Shown here in pieces: positions 42,019 through 54,269 of a stretch of DNA of 64,000 nucleotides (its first letter is position 1; every line of letters begins with the position of its first letter). The DNA comes from Ixodes scapularis (taxonomy: Eukaryota > Arthropoda > Arachnida > Ixodida > Ixodidae), in the NCBI RefSeq assembly GCF_016920785.2, contig NW_024609955.1, forward strand, positions 868,001 to 932,000. The letters are read 5' to 3'. The notes beneath the pieces were generated by a model that saw only the letters and a program-made list of their open reading frames with translations, ran no database searches and was not told the DNA's origin. The position numbers were made by a program, and so were the translations under genes.

Positions 42019-43572
42019 CAAAGTCAGTAGATTTGCACAAAAATCAGTAGATTCCACGAAATATGTGTTTTGCCATGTTTTGCTATCTCCATTAATACAC
42101 ACTTCAAAGAAATAGTATAGAGTAACAAATAACATGGTAATAAACACAAATAAAAATGAAAGAAAAAAACAAGACCAGTTCTCAAGTAACTTTATATGAA
42201 GGACAAATTAAAATGACACCATAAATGTTTTTGTTTTAGTCATTATTGACTGTTTCGAGGATTATTCTTTAGAATCGAGACTGAGGCACTTTTGGGATCA
42301 CAGATGAAGGCGACAGTGCGACGTTCACCTGTCGCTATTATTGAAACAAAACCGAAACAAGACGCTCCGGCAAGTGCGCGCGAACATGTCCAATGGAAGT
42401 CCTCTGCATGCTGCCATCTTTCCTCACTGGGCTGTGGAAGGTTTTTGAAGCAACGCTGTTGGTCCGGAGCACTGTTGAGGCTACGCGTTGCATGGAGAAT
42501 AGAAGGGTAGGAGAGGGCATGACGTCGGCCGCGTAGCCTCCACAAGCCATGCTCGCTTGACGCCTGGCCTCTTTCTCATTTCCCTCCTTACTCTCCTCAC
42601 TCACCATGCCAACGTGACCACATCACGTGACCATAGCTAGCCTTCGTCTTACTATGGGCCACTAGAATACACCACAGTCTAGCCTTCGATCTGATAAAAC
42701 CTACCGGACGGAGCGCGCGCAAGCCTGCAAGGAGTCCTTCTACAATGAACCATCCATCTCACACGTGACATGTCACGCGCACCAATCGCCAGAGAGATCT
42801 GCGGTCACGCTGGGCACAGAATCGTTTAAACTTTTTATGACTAGGCTTCACCAATATTGCAACGTGCCCCCTCCTAGTACTTCTAACCTCCTTGACGCGT
42901 TGTCTGCTACGGGCTTATTTCTTTTTCGCCTGACCCAAAGTTTGCGTTGAAACGTGGCGAAACTTCATTCGTTAGCTTTTTAAGCCACCGAGGAATAGGA
43001 TTATATCATTTTCTTGCCACAGCCTGCCAAATAAAAAAAAATAACTGAAATTTGGATGTCGATCCCATGCATTCCGCCGAACGAATGAATGAAAATTGCG
43101 GCTCTCTCCGCTCAACTTGAAGCTATTCTAGTAGATTGTATAGGAGCAGCCGAGAGTTCAGGCGCATGCGCAAACACCTCTCGCTCTGCGCCGCGGGCTG
43201 ATCTTCTCACTCGGGAGAGGGACGTTACGGCGAGATCATAGACTAGCCAAACTCTCTCCATATATGGCTCTGGCCCGGATGTCACCATCGAACCTGCCGA
43301 ACCTGCTCTGGGTGAATAGATAGATGAATATACGACTACGTCACTCGAATAGGACGGGCTTCTGGGCCATCTTGCCAGTGCTTCGTTCTTAATTCTGGGA
43401 CATTATGAGTTTCCTTTGATGGGCTGCACTGGGAACTGAAGGGGCCATATAATAAATTTTTAATATGTTTACTAAAAAAAAAGTCAGTACATTTTCTTGT
43501 TTTTCAGTGAATCAGTAGACCCGGAACGAAATCAGTAGATCTACTGATAAATCAGTAGACCTGGCAACACTG
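42019..43572. mobile_element. hAT-like element remnant with AATCAGTAGA motifs
   Basis: The right end, inverted, is CAGTGTTGCCAGGTCTACTG followed by ATTTATCAGTAGATCTACTG, a hAT-like terminus with repeated TCAGTAGA words. The left side starts with AAAGTCAGTAGATTTGC but lacks the terminal CAGTGTTGCC, so it is truncated. It sits exactly at the junction between the two duplication copies. Its interior (42,080-43,480) has no recognisable transposase. Confidence 0.6.
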
Positions 43573-43573
43573 G

Positions 43574-43848
43574 TCTGGACGGGTCTTGCCGCCTCTGGAG
43601 TCTGGACCACCACAAGCGCGTTACTGAAGAGCGCATGCGCGCGGAGTAATACAAAATCAGAGCAGCGTGCGTGGCGAAATGGTGGCGCCCTCACGCGGCG
43701 CTCGTCGAACTAGTCTTGACCGTCCAAACGAGGAAAACAAGCCACAACACCTTGGTTCAGTTTTTTCGATGTAGTTCAAGAACGGATGTACTTACAGCTA
43801 TAATTTTAATATAATTGAATTCCGTGTTAAATTCCGCAGATATCCCAC
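43574..43848. repeat. Segmental duplication copy 2 (LINE-free)
   Basis: Blocks A and B are contiguous here across ACACCTTGGTTCAGTTTTTT, showing the pre-insertion site of the LINE found in copy 1. TCTGGAG is duplicated at 43,592-43,605 relative to copy 1. Confidence 0.85.
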
Positions 43849-45289
43849 CAGACACATTTGTAGTTAAAAATTCACAGGTTTTTAAAACCCGTTCTAACGT
43901 AAACATGTCAAAACAGCCAATTCCGACCGATTTCACGATTTAATATAAAATATAATAAATTTTTTTTATGAAAAATATGCTCTGTGGGATAGTTGGACGA
44001 AGAATCAATCTTTTTATAGCAAAAAAAGTTTGAAAAAATCGGTGTAACGGTTATTAAATGAGAATTTTCGTAAAATGGCAGAAAATCGCGTGTATTCTCT
44101 ATGGGGCTTGGAGGAGCGCTCCCTCTTAATTTCTAATTTCTTCTTAATATTTTCCTTTTCTAGTTGAGATATAAGTACCATCAAGCTCCGTCGTAGGTTC
44201 TATTGAACATACCGGGCAAGAACATGCTGTTGTACGTAGCAGTGTCATGCCGGTCATGCCAATATGTTGATCTGCGCCTGCTCAGTTTGCTGTACGCTAT
44301 AGCTCAACATCACAATTTGCATTTTCATTCCAACCATTAAGAACTCAAGAAACAAAATGAAAGTTTTGCACATGGTTCATGCAAGACATTTGTGCATGGC
44401 ATTAGGAGATAGATATTTGAATACTCACAGCTCTCCTAGGTTTCTCATATGTTGGGTCAAGCACGCACGTAACATTTGTTTATTTTAATAATTGCAGGAA
44501 CGCTGTTTTGTGAAACTCTCGCAGCTCCTGTCAGGATGCCAGCCAGCCCCTTGGTTGGGGCACCTGACCCGCTGCCAAGTCACAAGAGTCATGGTGATGT
44601 AGACGGCCTGCTCTGCGTATGAACTCTTGTCAACCTGTCAATCGAAACCGAAACCATGCCACAATCCTCCCTGGCTAACTAGTTCCATGGGTGCGAAATG
44701 CGGAGTGCTGCATGCTGGAATTTTATAAAAGTAGTGTATTTTTCTTTAGACGTTTATGTTCTACGTCGAATTTTTCAACGACGGTGTATTCGCCCTTAGC
44801 AACACCCCTAGCAACGGTTTGTTGTGAAACATCAGACTTGCGGCTTTCAATCCAATCCAGTGTCGTAGCTGTCTTTCGCCGTGCCCGCGGCAATCGACGC
44901 TTCGCACCATGCTTCGCATTTCGCGGTCGCAGTTATTTTGTATTGTTCCTGCGTAGTCGTGCGACGTTCTACTCGCACAGTTCATAGGCCTTCTAGTTCC
45001 ACGTCGTAGACACCAGCTTTACGACACACCCCGACTCCGAGACAAGACTGGCCGAAGGGCGACACTTTCACATCACAAGGTAGGCACCGAAAAACTGGCT
45101 CCCCCAGCCATTGGGCCGAAATTCTTTGTCGTGACATCCTGACAGCGTGTGCTGTATGCCGTAAATAGCCGCTGTATTTCGTTTCATCTTGCACAAGGGC
45201 GACTTCCACTATAGTGCTCCCATAGGATTTAAACACGGCGTCAGCTGTTTTGTGGCACAGCCTCCAGATTTTCCAACGATATCGCGCGA
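43849..45289. other. Stretch without a recognised gene
   Basis: No motif, RNA or repeat is supported. Frames at 44,691-44,987 and 44,982-45,236 lack family resemblance. Confidence 0.4.
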
Positions 45290-45439
45290 ACGTCGATTGT
45301 CCCGTGGATCAGCGCTTTATCGCGGCGTGAAACAGCAGGTCAGTGGGTCTACTCACGTGTGGCAGAAGGCACACGCTAGCCTCGCTGACCTGCTGTTTCA
45401 CGCCGTGATAAGGCGCTGATCTACCGGACAATCGACGTT
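45290..45439. repeat. 54-bp-arm inverted repeat
   Basis: ACGTCGATTGTCCCGTGGAT through GCGTGAAACAGCAGGTCAG (45,290-45,343) is inverted at 45,385-45,439 with a handful of mismatches. The spacer is ~41 bp. No short flanking duplication was identified. Confidence 0.8.
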
Positions 45440-45769
45440 AGCGTGGCTTCCGCAGCACTCAAACCACGCACTTGCCGCGAGAAGAATGTCTTGCGTTTCA
45501 TTCGCACTTGGTTTCGTGCGAAGCCAAACGAAGCCACGAGCAGCCGCGCTTCGGAGAGCCGGCCTCTTCCGTTCGTGCGATCTTGGTAGCGCTGTCGTCG
45601 AGACTTTGGTCAATAGGAGAAGCGGGCAGAGCCAGGGCTTGTACGAGACGCAGATAGAAGGCTTGACACGCCAACCAGAAGCCGCAAATAATCGCCTAGC
45701 AGTGTTAGCGCGAAAAATTTTAACCTGTGCCAAAGAGTTTAATAGAGTAACTGTTTATGGCTGAAAATA

Positions 45770-46754
45770 CAGTGTTGCCAGATGGTCCCACCAAAAAACC
45801 GCCAAACGGCTGGGAGGTATAGCCCAAATATAGCCAAAGCCATAAAATAAATATAGCCCAAAATAGCCAAGACTAAAAAGAACGATTCTTAAGCCTTTTA
45901 TTGACAATTTTTCATACGCGCAAAAAACATGTTAAATTCTCTTTTTCAACCCTCTGATGCGCCACTTTTTGTGTGCATTAGGTCCCCTGATATATAAAAA
46001 AAAATGCTTCAGAAGGATGAAAATTTCTGAAACAATTAATTACCCATCCTTTGTAGGATTTCAGAAATAGAAAACATACATGGACCGCTGTATTCTGAGG
46101 CCCGGGAGTTATAACCATACAGTAAAAGAACAGAATGCAGGAGCAGAAGTGCCAGAACTGGGAGTTTCAAACCAGCACCCCTTATATCTAAGGTTCTTAC
46201 CAATAACCCACCCGTCTATTTTTCTTTGTGTAGAATATGAGCGTCCCCCGTTCCGGTACACGCTATTTTTGATTGTGTTTCATTTCTTAAAGTTGGCGAT
46301 GCCTAAGAATTTTCGCAATGGGCACCAAAGCTGCGTTTGGAGGGTTCAGTCTACGTCCGGGTAGAAGACGCGCTACTGGACCTCTAAAAACAGTGCAATT
46401 TGTTTGTTTGATTTGCTTCACTGCGCTGTGGGGAGACCGCTTGAACTCTGCTAGCATTGCTTCTCTGCGCATTGTGAAAACCCCGACGTTTGTAGAAGTT
46501 TGAAGCCATCCTCCTTCCTCTCTCTCCTCTCAACTAGCCAAAAGATAAGCAATTTTTTTTCGAAACTGACTAGAAGTTTGAAAATTAACTAATCGAACCT
46601 CAAAGTTCGACGTCGAACCGGAGGTTCGTCAAGAGTTCGCCGCACCCTTAGATATAGCCCAAAAATAGCCACATAGCCAAACGCGAAATTTTGACGCCAA
46701 CTAAAAAAAAATGTAGCCCAATTTGGCTATATATAGCCCAATCTGGCAACACTG
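45770..46754. mobile_element. hAT MITE, same family as 20,063-20,742
   Basis: The ends are CAGTGTTGCCAGATGG and, inverted, CAGTGTTGCCAGATTGGG. A perfect 8-bp duplication, TGAAAATA, lies at 45,762-45,769 and 46,755-46,762. Subterminal ATAGCCCAAATATAGCCAAA words occur at both ends. The core differs from the 20-kb copy. It includes TTCGACGTCGAACCGGAGGT and GAACTCTTGACGAAC-type palindromes near 46,600, possibly from another inserted hAT end. There is no transposase. Confidence 0.92.
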
Positions 46755-46762
46755 TGAAAATA

Positions 46763-48335
46763 TAGTCTACGTGATGCTTCGATTATGATCGTGCAAAAAG
46801 GTGTAAGAATCGAATGTCCCGCTCGAACTCTGTTTTGCTCGGACAGAGTCTGACCGCTCGGACGTGGCTCAGACGCCTGGCATACAGATCATGTCGACCG
46901 TTCTCCTAGATATTGATTTTGTATGACCGTGATAGTACAATCACATGCATCATGTTTTCATTCGCCAAGGGTTAGTCCGACGCACTTATTAATTTTGTTT
47001 CTCGCGACCACTGCCAGGGTATTATTTGCGGCTTCTGGCTGGCCACATTCAAATCTGTGAAGACGCCCTGGGACACGCCCAGCCCGCTTTCGGCCAATGG
47101 CGCCTCTTCATTTGCTTCCTATACTTTCCAATGAATGGCCAAACTCTTTCTATGTATACACCTTTCCAAAAAACGCTCCTAGGCCACTGCCATGTTGCTG
47201 ATGCTGATGCGGCTGGTGCGACTCTCGCGCCCTCTATCAGCTAGAAATTTTCTGCCACCCTCTGGGACTGTGAAGACCCGCTCGGCGTGGTTCTCTACCT
47301 ACGTTTTTGCGGTTTTGCATTCAATGTTTTCTCGCCCCTCTTGAAAGTTTCCACTTAATTTTTTTTATGCGTGCTGCGTACCCTTTTTGTGTTATCTTCC
47401 ACTGTGATAAATAAGGCTGGTAAGTACCTGCCATTCAAGCTTTTCTGCTCGACATTCACGGGAAAGGAAGGAGGTGAAGGACGTCGAACGACCCTCGACG
47501 CGATTTTGCAAACATTGTTCTTCCCCCTCCCAGAGATAATCCGCGTAGAATCCTCAGTCGTCTCCCAATATAGCTGTCCGGGTTGGGGTGAGAAACGGGT
47601 CAGTCGCGTTTGTTTCTTTGCTTTGGTGCGGTTATGAGAAAAGGTAGCTCTTCCCAAAACGGGCCCCAAGACGAAGTCATCTCTGATTCCGTCCGATCAT
47701 CAAGATGTGACTGTCGTCGACTGTGACTGTGTTATTTGAGATCTTTCTCAAATAAATTCTTTTCGGATAACGCTGCATCGTGTGGTACGTACGATATATT
47801 GTTTGAATGTTACCACTTCCTCAATTGTATGTCCGTGTCCTGTCCATCGGTAAACACGTTATTTGTGAGCATGAAAAATGCATGCCTTTCGGCCCTCTTC
47901 TGTTGCAATTTATTTTTGACAGCAAAGCGCTTTGTCGTTTCACATGCGGTGAATCCTGCGGCGCCGTCAAAGCTTATCGTAAGAAATAAACACAAACAAC
48001 TAGAACTATACATTCCAATCGAACTCGTTCTGTCGCGCGCGTACCCAACAAAAATAGTTTAGTTTTTTTTTTTTTTTTTTAAATGTGGGACAATGCTTTC
48101 TCAATGTCCTCGGGAAAATACATGTAGCATGAAACACAAAATATAGCGGGAAACGACGATAATTTATCCGCCAGCAGTGTTTGAAACTGCGCCTACACAG
48201 GCTGCGCCTATTGACATCACAGTCCACTCGGTTAGGGTTAGGAGGGACGCTGGTGAGAGTCTAGCCTCAAACTCAGTGACTGGGCTCGAAAACAGTTTGT
48301 TGCCCCTGGGGTTGGGTGTTTTTTGGAAAGGTGTA
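46763..48335. other. Stretch without a recognised gene
   Basis: Short frames (47,026-47,244; 47,371-47,637; 47,736-48,062) show no domain. A poly-T run lies at 48,064-48,080. Confidence 0.4.
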
Positions 48336-48430
48336 TAAGGATGGCTGGTTGGGCTAGTTGGTTTTGCATCATGATGTAAAACACCAAAACAACAGAGACG
48401 AAAAAGAAGGAAGAACTGGACAGGACGTGG
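48336..48430 (+). repeat. Penelope-like pseudo-LTR fragment
   Basis: GGCTGGTTGGGCTAGTTGGT, CATCATGATGTAAAACACC and AAGAAGGAAGAACTGGACAG resemble the terminal motif seen at 18,234-18,290 and 21,540-21,665 (GGGCTAGTTGG, GGAAGGAAGAACGTTGGGAC). No coding part follows. Confidence 0.5.
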
Positions 48431-50749
48431 CGTATTACACCATGGTTTCTACGTATAGCTCTGCCCGCTTGGTCTGGAGGTCGATGACACGAAAACTCTA
48501 TCACGGGTGACGTCAGAACTGTGCAGTGTGCAACCACGTCCTTTCTTATCTGCTGGCCTGCTTTCTTCAAAGCGACGTGCTCCTGTCTCATCGTAACGGC
48601 TGTACATGCCGCTTCGGCAGCCCTGATTCCACAATCTTCGCTCATCACTCTGGACAGCTGCCGAGCTCACGTGCTCTGCGGCACGAGCAGTTCACGCAAC
48701 TCGCTCGCGCGACTTGTCGAAGTGTTAAAAACAGTTGTGTGCAATTCCGCAACTCCGCCTCGGAGGTTGCGACGGGGAGGGCTGCACATTTGCCTCTACC
48801 GGACTCTGAGCCACGGGCATTTGCTTCTTGCGCATCCAACATTGTCATGTGGCAGGAACCCTAAACGTTTCTTCAACTGCTGCCATAGTTCTACGGAAAT
48901 TTGTGCAGCTGAGTAAACCTACGCATAGACCAATTTTCTTGAAGCGTGGACCAACCACTGGTCTCTATTGTAGTAGGCTGGATTCAAATCGGAAGTCTGT
49001 CGGTGGCGCCACCGGCAGCCATTGCTTGGCACCAAGCAATACGTGCCTTGCACGGGACGTCATATGGCTCCATACCATTCCTGTGCCCGTACCCTCTGGA
49101 ACATACATTTTGGCAGCATCGAATCTGTTCTTCTCCGCAAAGTTCTCCGAGAGGAAGAAATTCATTGGTCCTAAATGTGTGCTCCGGAAGGTACGGGCAC
49201 TGGAGCATGGTCCGCAGCAATGGTGGCTGATGTGACGTCAATGCAAGTCGTGTATACACGCAAGTCTATGGGAGAAACACACAAAAGAAGGAAATTAAAG
49301 CTTCTACACAGTGTTCGAAGGCATGTATTTTACGATGTGCTGCAATAATTTTATTGTGTGTTTGGAGGTTGAATTGCGATTTCTCAAGCATTCGAATGCC
49401 CATTAAAATATTGTGCTATAGCACCCATGGCTGATCTGGCAAGCTTGCTCTCGTGGTGGAGTGAACAAATAAACTTGCTGTCAATAATGCCGTCGTGGGG
49501 GAGCCCAGAAGTTGCTGAACATCAACAAAGTTCCATATTGGCAGCGTCTTTCCGGGAGTGAGCGAAATCATAGCAGAGCCTTCAAGCTTGTCACCTGCTA
49601 AACCCGACTCATTGAAATCGCCACCGACTCCGAGGTACCTTTAGGTAACTCTCTTCTCAGTGAGCTGCTGTACATTTTTTGCCCAGTAGAGTCACTCTCG
49701 ACAACAAAACATTTCTATATAACAACCGCGAGGGTTGTCAGTTTTAATGTTTGTGCACTAGCTATTTGACAGGCTTCCCGACAGCAGCCAAAAGATTCAG
49801 TGACGACAACAGTTTACGAGAGGGGGAACGTCACTTTTCTTTGTCTTTCCCATAGAGTTTTATGCATTAGCCAATGTCAAGTGATGGGCGCTGGTGGCAC
49901 CACTCCTCCCTATTAAGACGAGCCTCGATCCGTGATCCAGCTTACTACAACAGAGATCAGTGGCACCAACTAGCCCAGGTACTGATGTCGCTGGCTTTCT
50001 GGCGCAATATAATAAATAACATGCTGAAAAGAGCAGGGCCATGACATGACGTGGTGAGGCTAGCCTCTGTGATGCAGCTTCTTCGGTAGGTGCATCCCCT
50101 CTGACCTCATCGCCCGTCTGTCTATGCTGAAAGAAGCAGTGGTAAATCTCCTTCGTGGGATTGCCAATGGGAGCAGCTTCATCTCCATCTTTGGCAAACT
50201 CCACCGGCGAACCAACTCCATTGTGACGTCTGTCAACACGCACGACTGAGTTGAAACTCTATCGGGATTTTTCCCTTAAAGTGTCCCCACTGAGAATCTC
50301 AAAACACCGCGGTGAGTATAACAGTAAAAATATTATTTTTAAGTTGGCAAAATGAATAGCATGAGACAAAATTAAAAAATATATTCCAGAAATCTGGTTG
50401 CATGAATTAGTACCTAATGTGCTGAAATAATGAATACAATCAACGTTAACTACAACCCTTTACGTTGCGAAGACAGTTGTGGCCGACAACGCTAAGAAGC
50501 GCAAGCTAGGTCGCTACGTCTCGGCACGACAGTTTGCGCTTCTCCTGGACTTTCTCGGTGAAAGTCGAGTTTTCTCGGGGACTGCTACAGAGAGCTTTGT
50601 TACCAAGGAGGAGCGAGATACACTATGGGGCGTAATAGTTTGAGAGTTAAATGCCCTTCGGCCATAAAGAATAACTTTCTGGAACTCACGTGCATGCCAG
50701 ACGTGGGCTTGCGACCTGAGAGTCTCGTGTCCCTAACAGAAGACCGGTG
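48431..50749. other. Stretch without a recognised gene
   Basis: It contains one inverted repeat at about 49,072-49,110 / 49,173-49,210 (CCTGTGCCCGTACCCTCTGG against GAAGGTACGGGCACTGGAGC). Frames on both strands around 48,520-49,260 overlap this and lack family resemblance. CACCAACTAGCCCAGG at 49,965 is a Penelope-type word. Confidence 0.4.
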
Positions 50750-51418
50750 CAAACCTGCCAACTCTTCCGAAGTTTTTGTAAAATGTATGAATTGGGACTA
50801 ATTCTACGATTTTACGAATCTTGCTTCAAAGTTTACGAAAAAAAGATACTTTTTTCATTTCTATTTTTTTAAACATTTTTTTCGTAAAACCGTTGCTGGC
50901 GGTACCTCACACTGCCACAAGAGGGCGACAGGTGCCGTCCACGGCAGCGTTGTGGTTTTTACTATCCGTCTATCCGGGGGCCACATATCCAAAATCAATC
51001 CAAAGCCCAAAGCCTTTGTTTGTGTGTTTGGCGGCGCATGTTGGTTTGGCGTGTTCAGACGTGGTTGGGCCTCTGTTTCGGCCAGTTTCGAGGCGAGAAG
51101 TGCAGCGTCTGTGTTTGTTACACGTGTAATCATAGCATTCCCCTGGTTGCGGTGGCTTCGCGGTGCAATGGCAAATTCCAAACCTAAAAAGAGGTACTTT
51201 CAGGTGTTCTTGAAGTCCTACACGTCGGAATTCCAGTGCTTTGTGCCGTCCAAAAAGGAGAGAAGTTTGGATTCTGTAGCACGTGCACGTGTAATGTAAG
51301 CGTTTTGCACGGTGACAAGGCTGACATTAAGCCTTGCCACCTTGCGAAACAGCCCCCCCCCCCCCCCCGCAATTGCGTGAGTTTTACGAATTGTAATGTC
51401 CACAGGTTGGCAGGTATG
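50750..51418. mobile_element. Nonautonomous DNA element with CAWACCTGCCAAC ends
   Basis: The left end is CAAACCTGCCAACTCTTCCG; the right end, inverted, is CATACCTGCCAACCTGTGGA. Subterminal TTTTACGAA / TTCGTAAAA words occur at both sides. CCGGTG flanks both ends (50,744-50,749 and 51,419-51,424), a 6-bp match. The duplication length is unusual and could be a decayed 8-bp one. It carries a broken N-terminal zinc-finger exon. Confidence 0.65.
51168..51365 (+). pseudogene. BED-type zinc-finger N-terminal fragment of a transposase
   Basis: Frame one from ATG 51,168 reads MANSKPKKRYFQVFLKSYTS and EFQCFVPSKK. A one-base shift near 51,255 continues GEKFGFCSTCTCNVSVLHGD and KADIKPCHLAKQ. The CxxC followed by a downstream His and 'xxLHGxKxDIKxH' fits the BED/TTF finger that starts many hAT-type transposases and binds the element ends. 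The frame then runs into poly-C. No catalytic part follows, so only the DNA-binding exon was retained. Confidence 0.55.
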
Positions 51419-51426
51419 CCGGTGGG

Positions 51427-52018
51427 GGCGCGAGTGATGGGCCGTCCCTAAACGCGGAGCAAGAAAAATTATTATTTTTTGTGGGGACGGATTTCTCTCG
51501 AGGGGGCGGGCGTGCGCCCCCGACAGTGGACGCGCCGCTGTGGGACTTCACGGCTGCAGCAGCAGCTTCGATAAGTACCGTGAATCTCTTGGATCATGAG
51601 AAGACACCATGTTGCTTTTTACCTTATTGAACACTAATGTACAAAACAATGTGGTGCGAATGTATTGCCTCGTGGTGTTTTCCACGAAAGCTTGGATATC
51701 GGGGCTGCAGCACATTTCTAGACCCACTCGGAGACAATAAATCCGTGACATTCGAAAAAAAAAATAATATTGAGTTTAGGGTGCACACTATTAGACACAG
51801 GTATAACTAGAAGGGCTGTATAGCGTTGTGGTGTGTTACATAGTTGAATTATATTATGCAGGGGTCTGTGGCTGAAGGCGACATGGCAAAGGGAGGAGAG
51901 GAGGAACGTCCTGCGCAAGTGGCATGCCCCCTACCACCGAATGGTACGAACGAAAAAGATGGGAAAGCTGCGATTGTTTATTGCAGTGTGCACGCTATTA
52001 CAAATGTGTTTCGTGTCA
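51427..52018. other. Stretch without a recognised gene
   Basis: No domain is recognised. A frame at 51,844-52,065 overlaps the start of the glutamine-rich frame downstream. Confidence 0.35.
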
Positions 52019-52039
52019 TTAGCAGTGCAGCATCCACCA

Positions 52040-52279
52040 GGTGCCATGCCAGTCCGGAGAACTAGGGCCAAGTCTGGAGTTGATACGGCACGGGATCTGC
52101 TGTCCATTCAGCAGGACCAGCTGGCTGTCCAGCGAGAACTGCTGGCCACACAGCAGGGTCTGCTGGCCACCCAGCAGCAGCAGCTGGCAGTTCAGCAGGA
52201 AATGCTGCTCGTGCAGAGAGAGGCAGTCGATGCACTCCGTCGACTTGCAAGCGTAGGTGTTAAGAGAACTGTAGTGTAG
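52040..52279 (+). CDS. Candidate glutamine-rich coiled-coil terminal exon
   Basis: After ATTAGCAG (a possible acceptor at 52,028) the frame reads PVRRTRAKSGVDTARDLLS. It continues with heptad-like IQQDQLAVQRELLATQQG, LLATQQQQLAVQQEML and LVQREAVDALRRLASVG to a stop. Repeated LLATQQ/LAVQ units suggest a coiled coil. Tails of this kind end many Myb/SANT-type proteins encoded by Harbinger-related elements in arthropods. No Myb domain is seen upstream, so function and even reality are uncertain. Confidence 0.3.
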   Translation, partial: GAMPVRRTRAKSGVDTARDLLSIQQDQLAVQRELLATQQGLLATQQQQLAVQQEMLLVQREAVDALRRLASVGVKRTVV

Positions 52280-53068
52280 TGCACTCCCAATTATTGTTGT
52301 TAGGCTGATTTTGGTCAACCCTACTTTAGCCAGTTAAGTTAGAAGGCAGTGTTCTTAGACTCAGACTGAAACCAGATATGATTTGTATGTGTATTTGAAG
52401 TGTCCAACAGCGAAGGCTTTATTTTGTTTATTTCAATGAAACCTTCCAGTGCCATAATGCTAATGAAAATTGGCAAGCCTTGAGACAAAATTTTTTCAAC
52501 TTATTGAAAATTACCATACTGTGCTCGACAATCCGAACTACTACGTCTAAACCGTGGTTCAATAATCCACTTCATCGTTTATCTCATAAAAAGAAAAGAT
52601 GTTTCAGGAGCGCTAAAAAAGGAAATACTTGGCCTAAGCTTGCCACTTGCTCTTCCGAATAAAAAACTATTTTAAAGGGGTGTTAGCACACATTCTTTCT
52701 GATAACTCTAAGCAGACATTCTTTCTGCAAACTCTACCTAATATGTTAATAAACAACCCTCGCAAATTTTGGAGATTTGTACTCTGAAATTAATCTAGTG
52801 AATAGCTCTTGTAATAACATATTGAATAGTGAATATGTGAATATTTAAATAGTGCGTTTTCTGATGCTTTCACTATTTCTACACCCATTACTGGAATTTC
52901 TCCTGTTATAGAGAATGATTTTCCAATGGATTCAATTGTTATAAACATTCAGGGTGTTTTCAGCGGTATAGAAAACCTCAAAATATCTCCATCATGTGGC
53001 ATAGAGGAAATCATTACGAAGGCTCTCACTAACACTAAATTTTCATCCGGTCTTTACCTCAAAGATAT

Positions 53069-53614
53069 TTGAGCAGTCCGTGGACACAGGGGTGTTGCCC
53101 TCTGACCGGAAAATTAGTAAGTAGGCCAATATCACTCACCTGCCTCTACAAGATCCTCGAGCATGTCATTTACAGGCACCTGATTAACTTCCTGGATTCC
53201 TGCAATTTCTTCACCAATGTGCAGCATGGCCTCTGGAAACGCCTTTCTATTGGGACCCAACTACTTATTCTAACTAACGATTTGTTTAACAATCTTGACA
53301 CCGGCTTTCCTACTGACGCTGTTTTGCTTAATTTCGCCAAAGTTTTTGCTAAAGTCCCGGACAATCGCATTCTTCTTAAACTTTCTTTCCTAAAACTAGA
53401 TCCTCATGTTCCTAAGTGGATTGAATCATTCCTTATTCATCGCTCTCAATTCGTTTTCACTAACAGCACATCCTCCTCTTTCTCTCCCGTTTCTTCCGGT
53501 GTTCCACAGGAAATTGTGCTTGGGCCTTTGCTCTTTTTAATCTACATTAATGATCTCCCTCTTCACATCTCATCCTCTGTTCATCTTTTCACTGATGACC
53601 TGTGCTGTTTATAG
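53069..53614 (+). pseudogene. L2/CR1-like RT core, catalytically degraded
   Basis: The frame of 181 codons has PISLTCLYKILEHVIYRHLI, GTQLLILTNDLFNNLDTG, motif A degraded to AVLLNFAKVFAKVPDN (both usual aspartates lost), motif B SSGVPQEIVLGPLLFLIYIN and motif C FTDDL in place of FADD. It is dead by sequence, although the frame is long. Confidence 0.88.
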
Positions 53615-53656
53615 ACTAATAAAAAACCCATATGACCATGTTGCACTCCAGAACGG

Positions 53657-54160
53657 CATTTAAGGGGAGACACTGCTCTTTGAAGCAAAATTTTACTAAG
53701 AAAACACATTTTTAAAAATGTGTTTTTTGAAGTTTGGCAAGCACTTATCATCTTGTCCTGAAGGATTTTCGACATATTGAATGAGGGCTAGAAATATATT
53801 AAATAGGCTGTCAGGCTTTTTGTGGGTGCCTTTTAGGCATCCGGCAAAAAATGATTTTGAAACTGGAAGGTTCAAAAGTGTCATAAGTAATTTATAAATC
53901 ATCCTAGAGCTTTCATTTATACCTTATTGGATTGCACATACCTCTCAGTTCACTGATCTATGTTTATTTTCTGAGCTCAGTATTTTAATTTGCGTTAATC
54001 CTTTCCATAATCATTGCAAATTAAATTTTTAATATTAATAAATCTAATTAGGTTACCTCAAAACAAAGTACATATTTGTAGTCCGATTGTAATGCCAAAT
54101 AAGCCATGTAAATTTCATTTTATTTGAATTGCAAGTTATATAAAAAAGCTCTTGAAGCAG
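53657..54160. mobile_element. Insertion inside the LINE RT (unclassified)
   Basis: RT reading stops at VALQNGI (53,656) and resumes at TWQMCLNISKCTHLCFT (about 54,160), so ~500 bp is foreign. The ends GAGACACTGCTCTTTGAAGC and, inverted, TGACACACTGCTTCAAGAGC are loosely similar. TTAA lies at the left border only. It has no coding capacity. Confidence 0.55.
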
Positions 54161-54269
54161 TGTGTCACACATGGCAGATGTGTCTCAACATTAGCAAATG
54201 CACACACCTTTGCTTTACACATTCTTGCTTCCAGCCCTTAAACTCGTTAACATTCAATGGCACTACCAT

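Noticed and set aside
48520..49260. Overlapping 112-135 codon frames on both strands
   Set aside because: The strands shadow each other, part is an inverted repeat, and no domain is visible.
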